A stretch of 14,507 nucleotides of DNA, from NCBI GenBank assembly GCA_900542115.1, contig UQMC01000045.1:1-14507 (forward strand). Direction: 5' to 3'. Below, piece by piece: positions 6,862 through 14,425 of this stretch. Under the pieces are notes generated by a model. That model searched no databases and was not told the origin of the DNA. It worked only from the letters and a program-made list of their open reading frames with translations. The position numbers and the translations under genes are program-made. The stretch comes from an uncultured Oscillibacter sp. (GTDB lineage Bacteria; Bacillota; Clostridia; Oscillospirales; Oscillospiraceae). The first letter of the stretch is position 1. Each line of letters begins with the position of its first letter.

Positions 6862-7541
6862 TGAAGCTGTGGAACGAGTTTGACCGCATGGTGGTCTTTG
6901 ACACGGAGACCACGGGCATTGAATTTGACCGTGACCGCATTATTGAGATCGGCGCTGTGGCCCTGAAGGAGCAGGGGGAGAGCGGTGATTTCAACGCGCT
7001 GATTCGTCTGCCGGAGGGGCGGACCCTGCCGCCGTTCATTACGCAGCTCACCGGCATTACCGATGAACAGCTTGCGCGGGAGGGCGTGGATGACCGCACG
7101 GCGGCGGAGGGCTTCTGCCGACTGCTGGAAGGGGCGGAGCGGCCGCTGCTGGTGGCGTATAACGAGCAGTTCGATTTGAATTTTCTCTATCATCTGTTAC
7201 GCCCGCTGAATTTGGTCTCCGTGCTGAAAAAGCCGCGGTTTTTAGATGCCCTGACGGTGTATCGCGACCGGCGGGACTATCCCCATAAGCTGTGCAACGC
7301 CATTGAGGCCTACGGGCTGACGGAGGCGGAAAACAGCCACCGCGCTGTGGATGACGCCCGGGCTACCGTGCTGCTACTGGAGGCCATGGCGGCGGAGCGA
7401 GATGACCTGACACAGTACATAGACCTGTTCGGCGTACACCCGAAATACGGTGTCAGCGGGCGGAAGATTGCCTCCGTGACCTACTGTCCCCAGCCATATG
7501 ACCGGCGGGTGCCATTGTATGAGCTGGCTCATACAATGTGA
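6858..7541 (+). CDS. DEDDh 3'-5' exonuclease (DnaQ/PolC epsilon-like)
   Basis: This stand-alone exonuclease has 227 residues. Exo I is FDTETTG with D15 and E17, Exo II is YNEQFDLNFL with D106, and Exo III is HRAVDDARATVLL with H161 and D166; together these are the four acids and histidine that bind the two metal ions in DnaQ-type proofreading enzymes. The domain fills about residues 8-180; the remaining 45 residues have no recognised motif. No polymerase or helicase domain is attached. The start at 6858 overlaps the endonuclease stop as ATGA; the next codon is also ATG, so the first residue is uncertain. Co-translation with a surface nuclease suggests a shared job in DNA breakdown, but the exonuclease has no signal and should be cytoplasmic. 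Confidence 0.9.
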   Translation: MMKLWNEFDRMVVFDTETTGIEFDRDRIIEIGAVALKEQGESGDFNALIRLPEGRTLPPFITQLTGITDEQLAREGVDDRTAAEGFCRLLEGAERPLLVAYNEQFDLNFLYHLLRPLNLVSVLKKPRFLDALTVYRDRRDYPHKLCNAIEAYGLTEAENSHRAVDDARATVLLLEAMAAERDDLTQYIDLFGVHPKYGVSGRKIASVTYCPQPYDRRVPLYELAHTM

Positions 7542-7569
7542 AGATTCTGTGAACAATCCTGAAAATATC

Positions 7570-7598
7570 TTGAAATATGACAACCTGACGTTTATGAT
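7570..7598 (+). promoter_or_regulatory. Sigma-A promoter of the TetR/efflux operon
   Basis: TTGAAA (7570-7575), a 17-base spacer and TATGAT (7593-7598) make a near-consensus promoter. Transcription would begin near 7605 and give a leader of about 97 bases before the TetR start at 7702. The -10 box sits in the loop of the large inverted repeat at 7574-7618, so a repressor bound there would block polymerase. Confidence 0.8.
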
Positions 7599-7618
7599 AG
7601 GCGTCAGGTTGTCATATT
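7574..7618. promoter_or_regulatory. 17-bp perfect inverted repeat, candidate TetR operator
   Basis: The arms 7574-7590 (AATATGACAACCTGACG) and 7602-7618 are exact reverse complements around an 11-base centre. The left arm covers the promoter spacer, the centre contains the -10 and the right arm covers the predicted transcription start. It is not followed by a T-run, so it is a poor terminator for the exonuclease gene upstream. The length would allow two TetR dimers, as known for QacR. The binding protein is presumed to be the product of the next gene. Confidence 0.7.
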
Positions 7619-7686
7619 AAGCAGCCTTAACTGTATGAATAACATAGAACAGTACCGGGCGCCGGTGTGGGATGCGTCCGGCACTG

Positions 7687-7694
7687 AGGGGGAG
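7687..7694 (+). promoter_or_regulatory. Ribosome binding site deciding the TetR start
   Basis: AGGGGGAG lies 7 bases before a TTG codon at 7702. The only upstream ATG in frame, at 7672, has no such site, so TTG is the likely start. Confidence 0.7.
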
Positions 7695-7701
7695 CGGTGA
7701 T

Positions 7702-8325
7702 TTGCCTACCAGTACATTTTTCAATCTGCGGCCGGAAAAGCAGGAACGGCTGCTGACAGCGGCGGCACGGGAGTTTGCGGCCCAGCCCTTTCACGAGGCG
7801 TCCATCAACAGTATGATTCGGGCGGCGGGGATTCCAAGGGGCAGCTTTTATATGTATTTCCGGGATAAGGAGGAGCTGTTTCAATACCTTGTCCGGGAGA
7901 GTACGGAGCCGCTGCTGCTGGCGTTTCGGGAGCTGCTGACGCGCAGTGGCGGCGATCTGTTCAACGCGATACCGGGCCTGTGCGAGTATTTGCGATCCCA
8001 TAAGGCGGACCGTGGGCTTGGCGGCATGGGAATGCTGTCCGCAATCGTGGAGCGGAACGGCGAACTGCAAAAAAGCTGCCTGATCGATCTTCTGGATACC
8101 CAAGCGGTGCTGGCGCAGCTTGCTGCCGCCGTGAACCCGGACCTGCTGGATATTTGGGAGGCATCTGATTTAGAGCGCATTGTGCGGACAGTGCTGACCG
8201 TGGCGCTCCCACTCATATATGATGCAGTTCACACCGAAACGGCGGAGAGCCGGGAGGAGCTTTCAAAAACACTGGAAATTTTAAGGCGGGGCATGGGCGC
8301 GAAGCCCGCCGCCGGACATAGATAA
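7702..8325 (+). CDS. TetR/AcrR-family transcriptional regulator
   Basis: This 207-residue regulator is the first gene of an efflux operon and probably its repressor. The N-terminal helix-turn-helix (about 15-58) is clear: EKQERLLTAAAREF, then ASINSMIRAAGIPRGSFYMYF and DKEELFQYLV. The rest is a helical ligand-binding domain with no close match that I recognise. It most likely starts at TTG 7702, giving MPTSTFFNL, typical of the family; starting at ATG 7672 would add ten residues. The gene lies downstream of a promoter buried in a large palindrome and 11 bp ahead of the adaptor gene with no terminator between, which fits autoregulation with induction by an exported compound. The inducer cannot be inferred. 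Confidence 0.9.
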   Translation: MPTSTFFNLRPEKQERLLTAAAREFAAQPFHEASINSMIRAAGIPRGSFYMYFRDKEELFQYLVRESTEPLLLAFRELLTRSGGDLFNAIPGLCEYLRSHKADRGLGGMGMLSAIVERNGELQKSCLIDLLDTQAVLAQLAAAVNPDLLDIWEASDLERIVRTVLTVALPLIYDAVHTETAESREELSKTLEILRRGMGAKPAAGHR

Positions 8326-8336
8326 GGAGAAGACGT

Positions 8337-9980
8337 ATGGAAGAAATGATGAAGGACACGCAGGCGGCGCAGAGTGCCGCGCAGCCGACTGCCGGTGCAC
8401 AGGCGGAAAAAAAGCCGCGCTTTTCATTGCCGAAGGGTAAAAAGGGCAAGAAATGGCTGAAGATACTGATTGCCGTGGCAGTTGTGGCGGCCATCGCCGT
8501 TGGCTGTGTGGCAAACGCCGCGAAAAAGGTCAACAGCCAGATAGCAGGCGGTTATCTGGTGGCGCAGGCTGTCCGGCAGGACCTTGTGCTGTCCGTGACC
8601 GGCACGGCAACGCTGAAGCCTGCCGATTCCTACAATGTCACCACGCTGCTCTCCGGCACCATTGAGGACGCCCCCTTTGAGGAGGACGATCAGGTGGAAA
8701 AGGGTGACCTTCTGTTTGCTATGGACAGCAGCGACGCTCAGAACCGGGTGGATCAGGCATCCATCTCCGTGTCACAGGCAAAGATCGCCTATCAGCAGGC
8801 GTCCGAGGCGGCCAATCCCACCGCCACCATCAGCGGCACCATCAATGAGCTGTATGTCCATAACGGCGACAGCGTGAGCGTGGGCTCTCCCATTGCAAAG
8901 CTCATTTCCAGCCGCGATTTGACGGTGGATTTCCTGTTCCCCTACGCCAAGCCCACGGATTTCTATGTGGGTCAGCCCGCCTCTGTATACGTGGGGAATT
9001 TTGACGCGCCGGTGGATGGTACGGTGGAGTCTGTTTCCAACGAGACCACTCTGACCAGCAACGGCATGAACTCCGTCAGTGTCCGGGTGAAGATCACCAA
9101 TCCCGGCGGCATTTCCGATGCCTATACGGCCTCTGCCCGCATCGGCACTTACGCAAGCTACGGCCAGACCTCTATCAACATGGGCGGCTCCACCACGGTG
9201 TATGCCTCCGGCAGCGGTACGATTCAAAACCTGAGCAAGCTGGCGGGCAGCACCGTCAAGCAGGGTGAGGTGCTGTGCACAGTCTCCTCCGAGACCGTCC
9301 GGGACCAGCTGCAAAACGCACGGCTGAACCTTCAGAACGCGGAGCTGGCCGCCTCTATGGCTGCCGACAGTCTGGATGACTACAACATCACCTCTCAGAT
9401 CACCGGCCGGGTCATTGAAAAGAATTTCAAGGCCGGCGATAAGGTGGAGGGCATGAACTCCGGCTCTTTGGCCGTGATCTATGACATGAGCTACCTGAAG
9501 CTGGAGCTGGCTGTGGATGAGCTGGACATCGGCAAGGTGGCTGTGGGCCAGAGCGTTTCCATCACCGCCGACGCGCTGGAGGGCCAGACCTTCACCGGCG
9601 TTGTGGATAAGGTCAGCATCAACGGCACCACCTCCGGCGGTGCTACCAGCTATCCCGTTACCATCGTCATTGAAAATTACGGTGAGCTGAAGCCCGGCAT
9701 GAATGTCTCCGCAACCATCGAGGGCGACCGGGTCCCCAATGCCCTGTGCATCCCCGTGGACGCTGTGAACCGGGGCAACACCGTGACGGTCCCCGGCCCC
9801 GGCGCCATGAACGCGGACAATACCGCCGTGGCGGATGTCTCCAAGCTGGAAACACGGGAAGTGACGCTGGGAAAGAGCGACGGCGACTACATTGAGGTCA
9901 CCGGCGGTCTGGAGGAGGGCGATACCGTCCTGATTGCAAATCAGAGCTCCAGCATGATGAATATGGTAATGGGGATGTAA
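8337..9980 (+). CDS. HlyD/MacA-like efflux adaptor protein with duplicated core
   Basis: This membrane-anchored adaptor of an ABC export system has 547 residues, much longer than the roughly 370-400 of MacA or YknX. A Lys-rich cytoplasmic tail leads to one membrane helix (about 40-60). Four half lipoyl-type motifs can be seen: LSGTIEDAPFEEDDQVEKGD (from about 105), ISGTINELYVHNGDSVSVGS (about 165), GSGTIQNLSKLAGSTVKQGE (about 291) and QITGRVIEKNFKAGDKVEG (about 354). Each pair encloses a short helical stretch and is followed by a beta-barrel segment (about 194 and 387), so the core occurs twice in one chain. The C-terminal membrane-proximal domain ends in VTGGLEEGDTVLI. AAGGAG precedes the ATG at 8337. 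Partners are the ATPase and permease just downstream. Confidence 0.92.
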   Translation: MEEMMKDTQAAQSAAQPTAGAQAEKKPRFSLPKGKKGKKWLKILIAVAVVAAIAVGCVANAAKKVNSQIAGGYLVAQAVRQDLVLSVTGTATLKPADSYNVTTLLSGTIEDAPFEEDDQVEKGDLLFAMDSSDAQNRVDQASISVSQAKIAYQQASEAANPTATISGTINELYVHNGDSVSVGSPIAKLISSRDLTVDFLFPYAKPTDFYVGQPASVYVGNFDAPVDGTVESVSNETTLTSNGMNSVSVRVKITNPGGISDAYTASARIGTYASYGQTSINMGGSTTVYASGSGTIQNLSKLAGSTVKQGEVLCTVSSETVRDQLQNARLNLQNAELAASMAADSLDDYNITSQITGRVIEKNFKAGDKVEGMNSGSLAVIYDMSYLKLELAVDELDIGKVAVGQSVSITADALEGQTFTGVVDKVSINGTTSGGATSYPVTIVIENYGELKPGMNVSATIEGDRVPNALCIPVDAVNRGNTVTVPGPGAMNADNTAVADVSKLETREVTLGKSDGDYIEVTGGLEEGDTVLIANQSSSMMNMVMGM

Positions 9981-9983
9981 GCC

Positions 9984-10727
9984 ATGGAGCATCTGATCGA
10001 ATTAAAAAACGTCTATAAGATCTACCACATGGGCGATGAAGACGTTCACGCGTTGGATGGGGTATCCCTTACCATCGACAAGGGCGAATTTGTGGCTATT
10101 GTGGGTCAGTCCGGTTCCGGCAAGTCCACGGCCATGAATATCATCGGCTGTCTGGACGTTCCCACCAGCGGGACGTATCATCTGGGCGGCGTGGATGTTT
10201 CCACCATGGATGATGACCAGCAGGCGGAAATACGGAACAAAATGCTGGGGTTTATTTTTCAGCAGTATAACCTGATTCCAAAGCTGACGGTGCTGGAAAA
10301 CGTGGAGCTGCCCCTGCTGTACGCCGGTGTGGGCGCGGAGGAGCGGAAGGAGCGGGCTGTGGCCGCACTGGGCCGTGTGGGCTTGGCTGACAAGCAGAAA
10401 AATCTGCCCAGCCAGCTTTCCGGCGGTCAGCAGCAGCGGGTATCCATCGCAAGAGCGCTGGCGGGGAATCCCTCTGTCATTCTGGCGGATGAGCCCACCG
10501 GCGCACTGGATTCCCGGACGGGCCGGGAGGTGCTGGGCTTCCTCCAGAAGCTGAATCAGGAGGGGGATACCGTGGTGCTCATTACCCACGATAACTCCAT
10601 CGCCGTAAAAGCCAAGCGCATCGTCCGCCTTCAGGACGGCCGCATCATCTATGACGGTGACGCCTCCGATCCCGCCGCCGTGGTGCAGCCGGAGGAGACA
10701 GGCGCAGACGGGGAGGTGGGCGTATGA
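9984..10727 (+). CDS. MacB/LolD-type ABC transporter ATP-binding protein
   Basis: This cytoplasmic ATPase of 247 residues drives the adjacent permease. Walker A is GQSGSGKST (41-49), the Q-loop is in FIFQQYNLIPKLTVLENVELPL, the signature is LSGGQQQR (145-152), Walker B is VILADEPTGALD with D169 and E170, and the switch histidine is in LITHD. The sequence QQYNLIPKLTVLENVELP and ADEPTGALD are typical of the MacB/LolD/YknY branch. It starts 3 bp after the adaptor stop with GGGGAT as ribosome site and ends overlapping the permease start by 4 bp. The 20 residues after the domain are acidic and without motif. With adaptor and permease it forms a tripartite exporter of the B. subtilis YknXYZ type, for peptides, macrolides or lipids. 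Confidence 0.96.
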   Translation: MEHLIELKNVYKIYHMGDEDVHALDGVSLTIDKGEFVAIVGQSGSGKSTAMNIIGCLDVPTSGTYHLGGVDVSTMDDDQQAEIRNKMLGFIFQQYNLIPKLTVLENVELPLLYAGVGAEERKERAVAALGRVGLADKQKNLPSQLSGGQQQRVSIARALAGNPSVILADEPTGALDSRTGREVLGFLQKLNQEGDTVVLITHDNSIAVKAKRIVRLQDGRIIYDGDASDPAAVVQPEETGADGEVGV

Positions 10728-11968
10728 ACTTTACCCAATCCTTCAAGCTGGCGCTGAAATCTCTGAAAACCAGCAAAATGCGGGCATTCCTCACCATGCT
10801 GGGTATCATCATCGGCGTCGGCGCTGTGATCGTGATCCTGTCTCTCGGCAACGGCATGACCAATATGATGAACAGCCAGTTTGAGAAAATGGGCTCCAAT
10901 TTGATTCAGGTCATGACCTATGGCCGGGGGACCGGCGGCACCCGTGACGTGGATGTGGAGGATCTCTATGAACTGGTGGACAAGTACCCCCAGTACCTCA
11001 CCGGCGTGACCCCCTATGTCTCCGCTTCTGCCAAGGTGCGCTACCAGACGGATGACTATGACCGCACCTCGGTCTACGGCGTCAGCGAGGCATTTTTCAA
11101 GGAGGACACGAAGGGTACCATGCAGGGCGAAACCCTGGCAGAGGGACGCTTCCTCAGCTACATCGACGTGGATCGGCATCAGAATGTCTGCGTCATCGGC
11201 GATTATCTGGCGCAGACCGCCTTTCGGGGCGACGCAATGGGTAAGACCATCTCGTTGAGCGGTGTGCCTTACACCGTCATCGGCGTGTTGAGTAAAAGCG
11301 GCGACAGCAGCGAGGGCAGCGCCGACGATGTGATCTACATCCCCTATGAAAACGCCCAGCGGATGGGCACCGGCACCATGATGATGGGCACCAACGAAGT
11401 GTTCCTGCTGACCTCCACCAGCCGGGATACGGCATCCGCTGCCAAGGGTATTGTGGAAAAGCGACTGTATAAAACCTATCAGTCCTCGGACTACTACATG
11501 GTCATGACCTCCGCAGAGATGATGGACAGCATGAACGCCATGATGAATACCATGATGATCGTGCTGGTGGCCATTGCCGCCATTTCTCTGGTGGTGGGCG
11601 GCATCGGCATTATGAACATCATGCTGGTGTCCGTCACGGAACGGACAAGGGAGATCGGCATCCGAAAATCCCTGGGCGCAAAGCAAAAGGACATCCGGGG
11701 GCAGTTTGTCATTGAGGCCGGGACCACCTCCGCCATGGGCGGTGTGCTGGGAATCGGCTTCGGACTGCTGCTGGCCAGAGCCGCCACCATTGCGGTGGGA
11801 GCCGTTATGTCCAGTTCTATGAACGGCGTCACCTTCAGCGCGGTGCCGACCCTTTCCGACATTGCCGTGAGCTTCGGCGTCAGCGTGTTCATCGGTATTC
11901 TGTTTGGATATCTGCCTGCCAATAAGGCGGCCAAGCTGAACCCCATCGACGCCCTGCGGTACGATTAA
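10724..11968 (+). CDS. MacB/FtsX-like ABC transporter permease
   Basis: This 414-residue integral membrane protein is the permease of the exporter. The topology is that of MacB: a helix at about 20-43 after MRAFLTMLGIIIGVGAVIVI, a large extracytoplasmic domain (about 45-270), then three helices at about 274-297, 335-358 and 378-398. The FtsX-domain hallmark is present: GGIGIMNIMLVSVTERTREI followed by GIRKSLGA. The last residues, AAKLNPIDALRYD, match the conserved C-terminus of this family. The ATG overlaps the ATPase stop (ATGA), so the two are coupled. A strong terminator follows, so this is the last gene of the operon. The substrate is unknown. Confidence 0.95.
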   Translation: MNFTQSFKLALKSLKTSKMRAFLTMLGIIIGVGAVIVILSLGNGMTNMMNSQFEKMGSNLIQVMTYGRGTGGTRDVDVEDLYELVDKYPQYLTGVTPYVSASAKVRYQTDDYDRTSVYGVSEAFFKEDTKGTMQGETLAEGRFLSYIDVDRHQNVCVIGDYLAQTAFRGDAMGKTISLSGVPYTVIGVLSKSGDSSEGSADDVIYIPYENAQRMGTGTMMMGTNEVFLLTSTSRDTASAAKGIVEKRLYKTYQSSDYYMVMTSAEMMDSMNAMMNTMMIVLVAIAAISLVVGGIGIMNIMLVSVTERTREIGIRKSLGAKQKDIRGQFVIEAGTTSAMGGVLGIGFGLLLARAATIAVGAVMSSSMNGVTFSAVPTLSDIAVSFGVSVFIGILFGYLPANKAAKLNPIDALRYD

Positions 11969-11971
11969 AAG

Positions 11972-12005
11972 CACACCCCCGGAGGCAACTCCGGGGGTGT
12001 GTTTT
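11972..12005 (+). terminator. Intrinsic terminator of the efflux operon
   Basis: A perfect 13-bp stem, CACACCCCCGGAG (11972-11984) with its complement (11989-12001), closes on a GCAA tetraloop of the stable GNRA type and is followed by TTTT. It begins three bases after the permease stop codon. Confidence 0.93.
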
Positions 12006-12040
12006 ACAAAAGAGCTTTCGGCTGGCACGCAGGGGCGCAC

Positions 12041-12069
12041 TTGCCAGCGGCGGCGGCTTGTGCTAAAAT
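12041..12069 (+). promoter_or_regulatory. Sigma-A promoter of the second TetR gene
   Basis: TTGCCA (12041-12046), a 17-base spacer and TAAAAT (12064-12069) form a good promoter, giving a short leader to the ribosome site at 12081-12090. Confidence 0.75.
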
Positions 12070-12095
12070 GAGCAAAAAACAAGGGGGAGGCCGCC

Positions 12096-12686
12096 ATGGC
12101 AAAGAAGAACAGCCGCAACACCAAGGGGCGTATCATCTCCGCTGCGTGGAAGCTCTTTTACGAGCAGGGCTATGAGGGGACGACCGTTGAGGACATCGTT
12201 TTTGAATCCGGCACCTCCAAGGGCTCGTTCTACCACTATTTTGACGGGAAGGACGCCCTGATGGGAACGCTGGCCTATGTGTTTGATGAGAAGTATGAGG
12301 AGTTGATTCCGGCGCTGGACCCGAACATGGGCGCGCTGGAAACGCTGGCCTACATTAACCACGAGCTGTATGTGATGATCGAGGCCAGTGTGTCCATTGA
12401 CCTTTTGACCCGGCTGCTGTCCACACAGCTTTTGGCCCGGGGCGAAAAGCATCTGCTGGACCGGAGCCGGGTCTATTTCCGCCTGCTGCGGCGCATTGTC
12501 CGGCAGGGGGCGGAGCGGGGCGAGCTGCGCCGGGAGGTTTCGGTGGATGAGCTGGTGCGGGCCTTTGCCATGTGGGAGCGGGCACAGCTTTATGACTGGT
12601 GCCTGTGCGGCGGGGATTACTCGCTGGTGAGCTATGCGGAGAAAATGACGCCGCTGTTTTTGGAGAGCTTCCGCGCTCCTAAATAA
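12096..12686 (+). CDS. TetR/AcrR-family transcriptional regulator
   Basis: This 196-residue regulator is distinct from the TetR protein at the head of the efflux operon. Its helix-turn-helix (about 9-55) is canonical: TKGRIISAAWKLFYEQGYEG, TTVEDIVFESGTSKGSFYHY, then FDGKDALMGTL. The ligand domain is helical, with two cysteines near the end (WCLCGG). The ATG at 12096 has a strong AAGGGGGAGG site 5 bases upstream. It has its own promoter and follows the efflux terminator, so it is a separate unit. The next gene in the same direction is a sodium/solute symporter behind an AT-rich spacer that contains a large palindrome; control of that gene is a reasonable guess, as is control of the efflux operon. 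Confidence 0.92.
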   Translation: MAKKNSRNTKGRIISAAWKLFYEQGYEGTTVEDIVFESGTSKGSFYHYFDGKDALMGTLAYVFDEKYEELIPALDPNMGALETLAYINHELYVMIEASVSIDLLTRLLSTQLLARGEKHLLDRSRVYFRLLRRIVRQGAERGELRREVSVDELVRAFAMWERAQLYDWCLCGGDYSLVSYAEKMTPLFLESFRAPK

Positions 12687-12764
12687 AATTTATTTTTTGG
12701 TTTTACTTGCTTTCCATAATTCGTTCTATTAATAAAGCATTGAAAATAAAACGATAATTTAGAT

Positions 12765-12812
12765 AAATACAGAATACAGTATAGAATTTATTCTATACTG
12801 TATTCTGTATTT
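12765..12812. promoter_or_regulatory. 22-bp perfect AT-rich palindrome, candidate operator
   Basis: The arms 12765-12786 and 12791-12812 are exact reverse complements around TTTA. Each arm contains a small dyad of its own, ATACAGTAT (12774-12782) and ATACTGTAT (12795-12803), with centres 21 bp apart, two turns of the helix. The palindrome lies between the TetR stop and the symporter promoter region. No T-run follows, though as RNA it would form a long hairpin. A double operator for a dimeric regulator is the simplest reading; its protein is unknown. Confidence 0.6.
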
Positions 12813-12838
12813 CGTTCTTGTTTATGTTATGATATGAT
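12811..12838 (+). promoter_or_regulatory. Possible promoter of the symporter gene
   Basis: TTCGTT (12811-12816), 16 bases and TATGAT (12833-12838) are plausible boxes; a second TATGAT at 12828 overlaps. The -35 touches the end of the palindrome. The -35 match is only moderate. Confidence 0.45.
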
Positions 12839-12870
12839 ACCAGACATTGAAGCATAAAGGAGAGAGTTGT

Positions 12871-14400
12871 ATGACATCCGCACAGATCGCCATTATGGCA
12901 ACGATCATCCTGTATCTCTGTCTGGTGATTTTTACCGGCGTTATGATCGGGAAAAGAAGCAAAAAGAGCGCCGAGGGCTTTTATCTCGGCGGCCGTGGCA
13001 TGGGCCCGCTGGTCACGGCCATGAGCGCCGAGGCCAGTGACATGAGCAGCTATCTGCTTATGGGTATCCCCGGCCTCGCCTATCTCAGCGGCGTGGCGGA
13101 CGCAAGCTGGACCGCTATCGGCCTTGCCATCGGTACATATTTGAACTTTCTGCTGGTGGCCCGCCGCCTGCGGCGCTACAGCGTCCGGCTGGACGCCATC
13201 ACCATCCCCAGCTTTATCTCCAAGCGCTATGGGGAGAAAAAGCCGGTCATCATGGGGATTTCCGCACTGATCATTCTGGTGTTTTTCGTGCCCTATGTGG
13301 CCTCCGGCCTTGCTGCCATCGGCAAGCTGTTCAACAGCCTGTTCGGCTGGAGCTACATGGCCTCCGTGGTGGTGGGCGCCATCGTTATCATCAGCTATAC
13401 CTCTGTGGGCGGCTTCAGTGCCGTTGCCACCATGGACCTCATTCAGTCCATTATCATGACCGTTGCCCTGTGCATCATCGTGACCTTCGGCGTAGTACAG
13501 GCCGGAGGCATGGACGCCGTGCTGGCCCATGCCCGGAGTCTTCCCGGCTTTTTGAGCTTCAGCCAGACGTACAACGCCGCCTCCGGGCAGGCGGAGCCCT
13601 ACGGTATCATCCGTATTGTCTCCATGCTGGCATGGGGCCTCGGCTATTTCGGAATGCCGCACATTCTGGTGCGCTTTATGGCGATCCGGCATGAGGATGA
13701 GCTGAAGCTCTCCCGCCGCATCGCGGCCATCTGGGTGGTCATTTCCATGGCCGTTGCGGTGTTTATCGGTATCGTGGGCCATGCCGTATCCAATGAGGGC
13801 CGTATTCCGCTGCTGGAGGGCAGCGCCACAGAGACCGTCATCGTCCGACTGTCCGACCTGCTCTCGTCCTACGGCTTGCTGCCCGCCATCGTCGCCGGCT
13901 GCATTTTAGCGGGTATTCTGGCGGCTACCATGTCCACGGCGGACTCTCAGCTTTTGGCGGCGGCCTCCGCGTTTTCGGAAAATGTTTTGCAGGATGTATT
14001 CGGCGTGAAGCTGACTGCCAAGCAGAATATGCTGGCCGCACGGCTGACGGTAGTGGTCATCGCGTTTATCGCCATTTTCCTTGCGGCGGACCCCAACAGT
14101 AACGTGTTCAAGATCGTCTCCTTTGCGTGGGCGGGCTTCGGCGCAACCTTCGGCCCCGCCATGCTTTTTGCACTGTTCTGGAAGCGCAGCAACCGGCAGG
14201 GTGTGCTGGCCGGTCTTGCGGCCGGTGGACTGATGATCTTCATCTGGAAGTTCTGCGTCCGGCCTATGGGCGGCATCTGGGATATTTATGAGCTGCTGCC
14301 CGCCTTCGCGGTGAACTGTCTGGTCACGGTGATCGTGTCTCTGGCAACACCGGCCCCGGAGAAGGAGATCACCGCTGTATTTGATGAGATCGGCGGCTGA
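12871..14400 (+). CDS. putP: PutP-like sodium/proline (SSS family) symporter
   Basis: This membrane transporter of 509 residues with about thirteen helices belongs to the sodium:solute symporter family and is closest in pattern to E. coli PutP, which imports proline with sodium. Shared segments are YLGGRGMGPLVTAMSAEASD with the key D57 (D55 in E. coli), MSSYLLMGIPGLAYLSG, GWGLGYFGMPHI-like AWGLGYFGMPHILVRFMA, LAATMSTADSQLL with the Ser-Thr pair of the sodium site, and VSFAWAGFGATFGP. The length agrees with the family. The ATG at 12871 has AAGGAG with a 9-base spacer; a TTG at 12847 is in frame but precedes that site. The substrate is proline by similarity only; related carriers take other solutes. 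It appears to be a single-gene unit ending in a hairpin. Confidence 0.92.
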   Translation: MTSAQIAIMATIILYLCLVIFTGVMIGKRSKKSAEGFYLGGRGMGPLVTAMSAEASDMSSYLLMGIPGLAYLSGVADASWTAIGLAIGTYLNFLLVARRLRRYSVRLDAITIPSFISKRYGEKKPVIMGISALIILVFFVPYVASGLAAIGKLFNSLFGWSYMASVVVGAIVIISYTSVGGFSAVATMDLIQSIIMTVALCIIVTFGVVQAGGMDAVLAHARSLPGFLSFSQTYNAASGQAEPYGIIRIVSMLAWGLGYFGMPHILVRFMAIRHEDELKLSRRIAAIWVVISMAVAVFIGIVGHAVSNEGRIPLLEGSATETVIVRLSDLLSSYGLLPAIVAGCILAGILAATMSTADSQLLAAASAFSENVLQDVFGVKLTAKQNMLAARLTVVVIAFIAIFLAADPNSNVFKIVSFAWAGFGATFGPAMLFALFWKRSNRQGVLAGLAAGGLMIFIWKFCVRPMGGIWDIYELLPAFAVNCLVTVIVSLATPAPEKEITAVFDEIGG

Positions 14401-14425
14401 ATCATTTAAGAACTCCATACAAAGT

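Noticed and set aside
7574..7618. The inverted repeat as an intrinsic terminator of the exonuclease gene
   Set aside because: No T-run follows and the stem is not GC-rich; a near-consensus promoter lies inside it, so an operator is the better reading.
8772..9992. A 406-codon open frame on the minus strand opposite the adaptor gene
   Set aside because: It has no ribosome site or family motif; the plus-strand frame has clear adaptor domains and operon structure.
10649..12136. A 495-codon open frame on the minus strand opposite the permease
   Set aside because: It is a shadow of the FtsX-type permease and crosses a strong terminator and the second TetR promoter; its composition is His- and Gly-rich with no recognisable domain.
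12765..12812. The palindrome as a CRISPR repeat or an insertion-sequence end
   Set aside because: It occurs once, has no spacer array, no transposase nearby and no flanking target-site duplication that I can see.
12793..13782. A 329-codon minus-strand frame opposite the symporter
   Set aside because: It is a His- and Asp-rich shadow frame that begins inside the PutP-like gene and runs into the palindrome.
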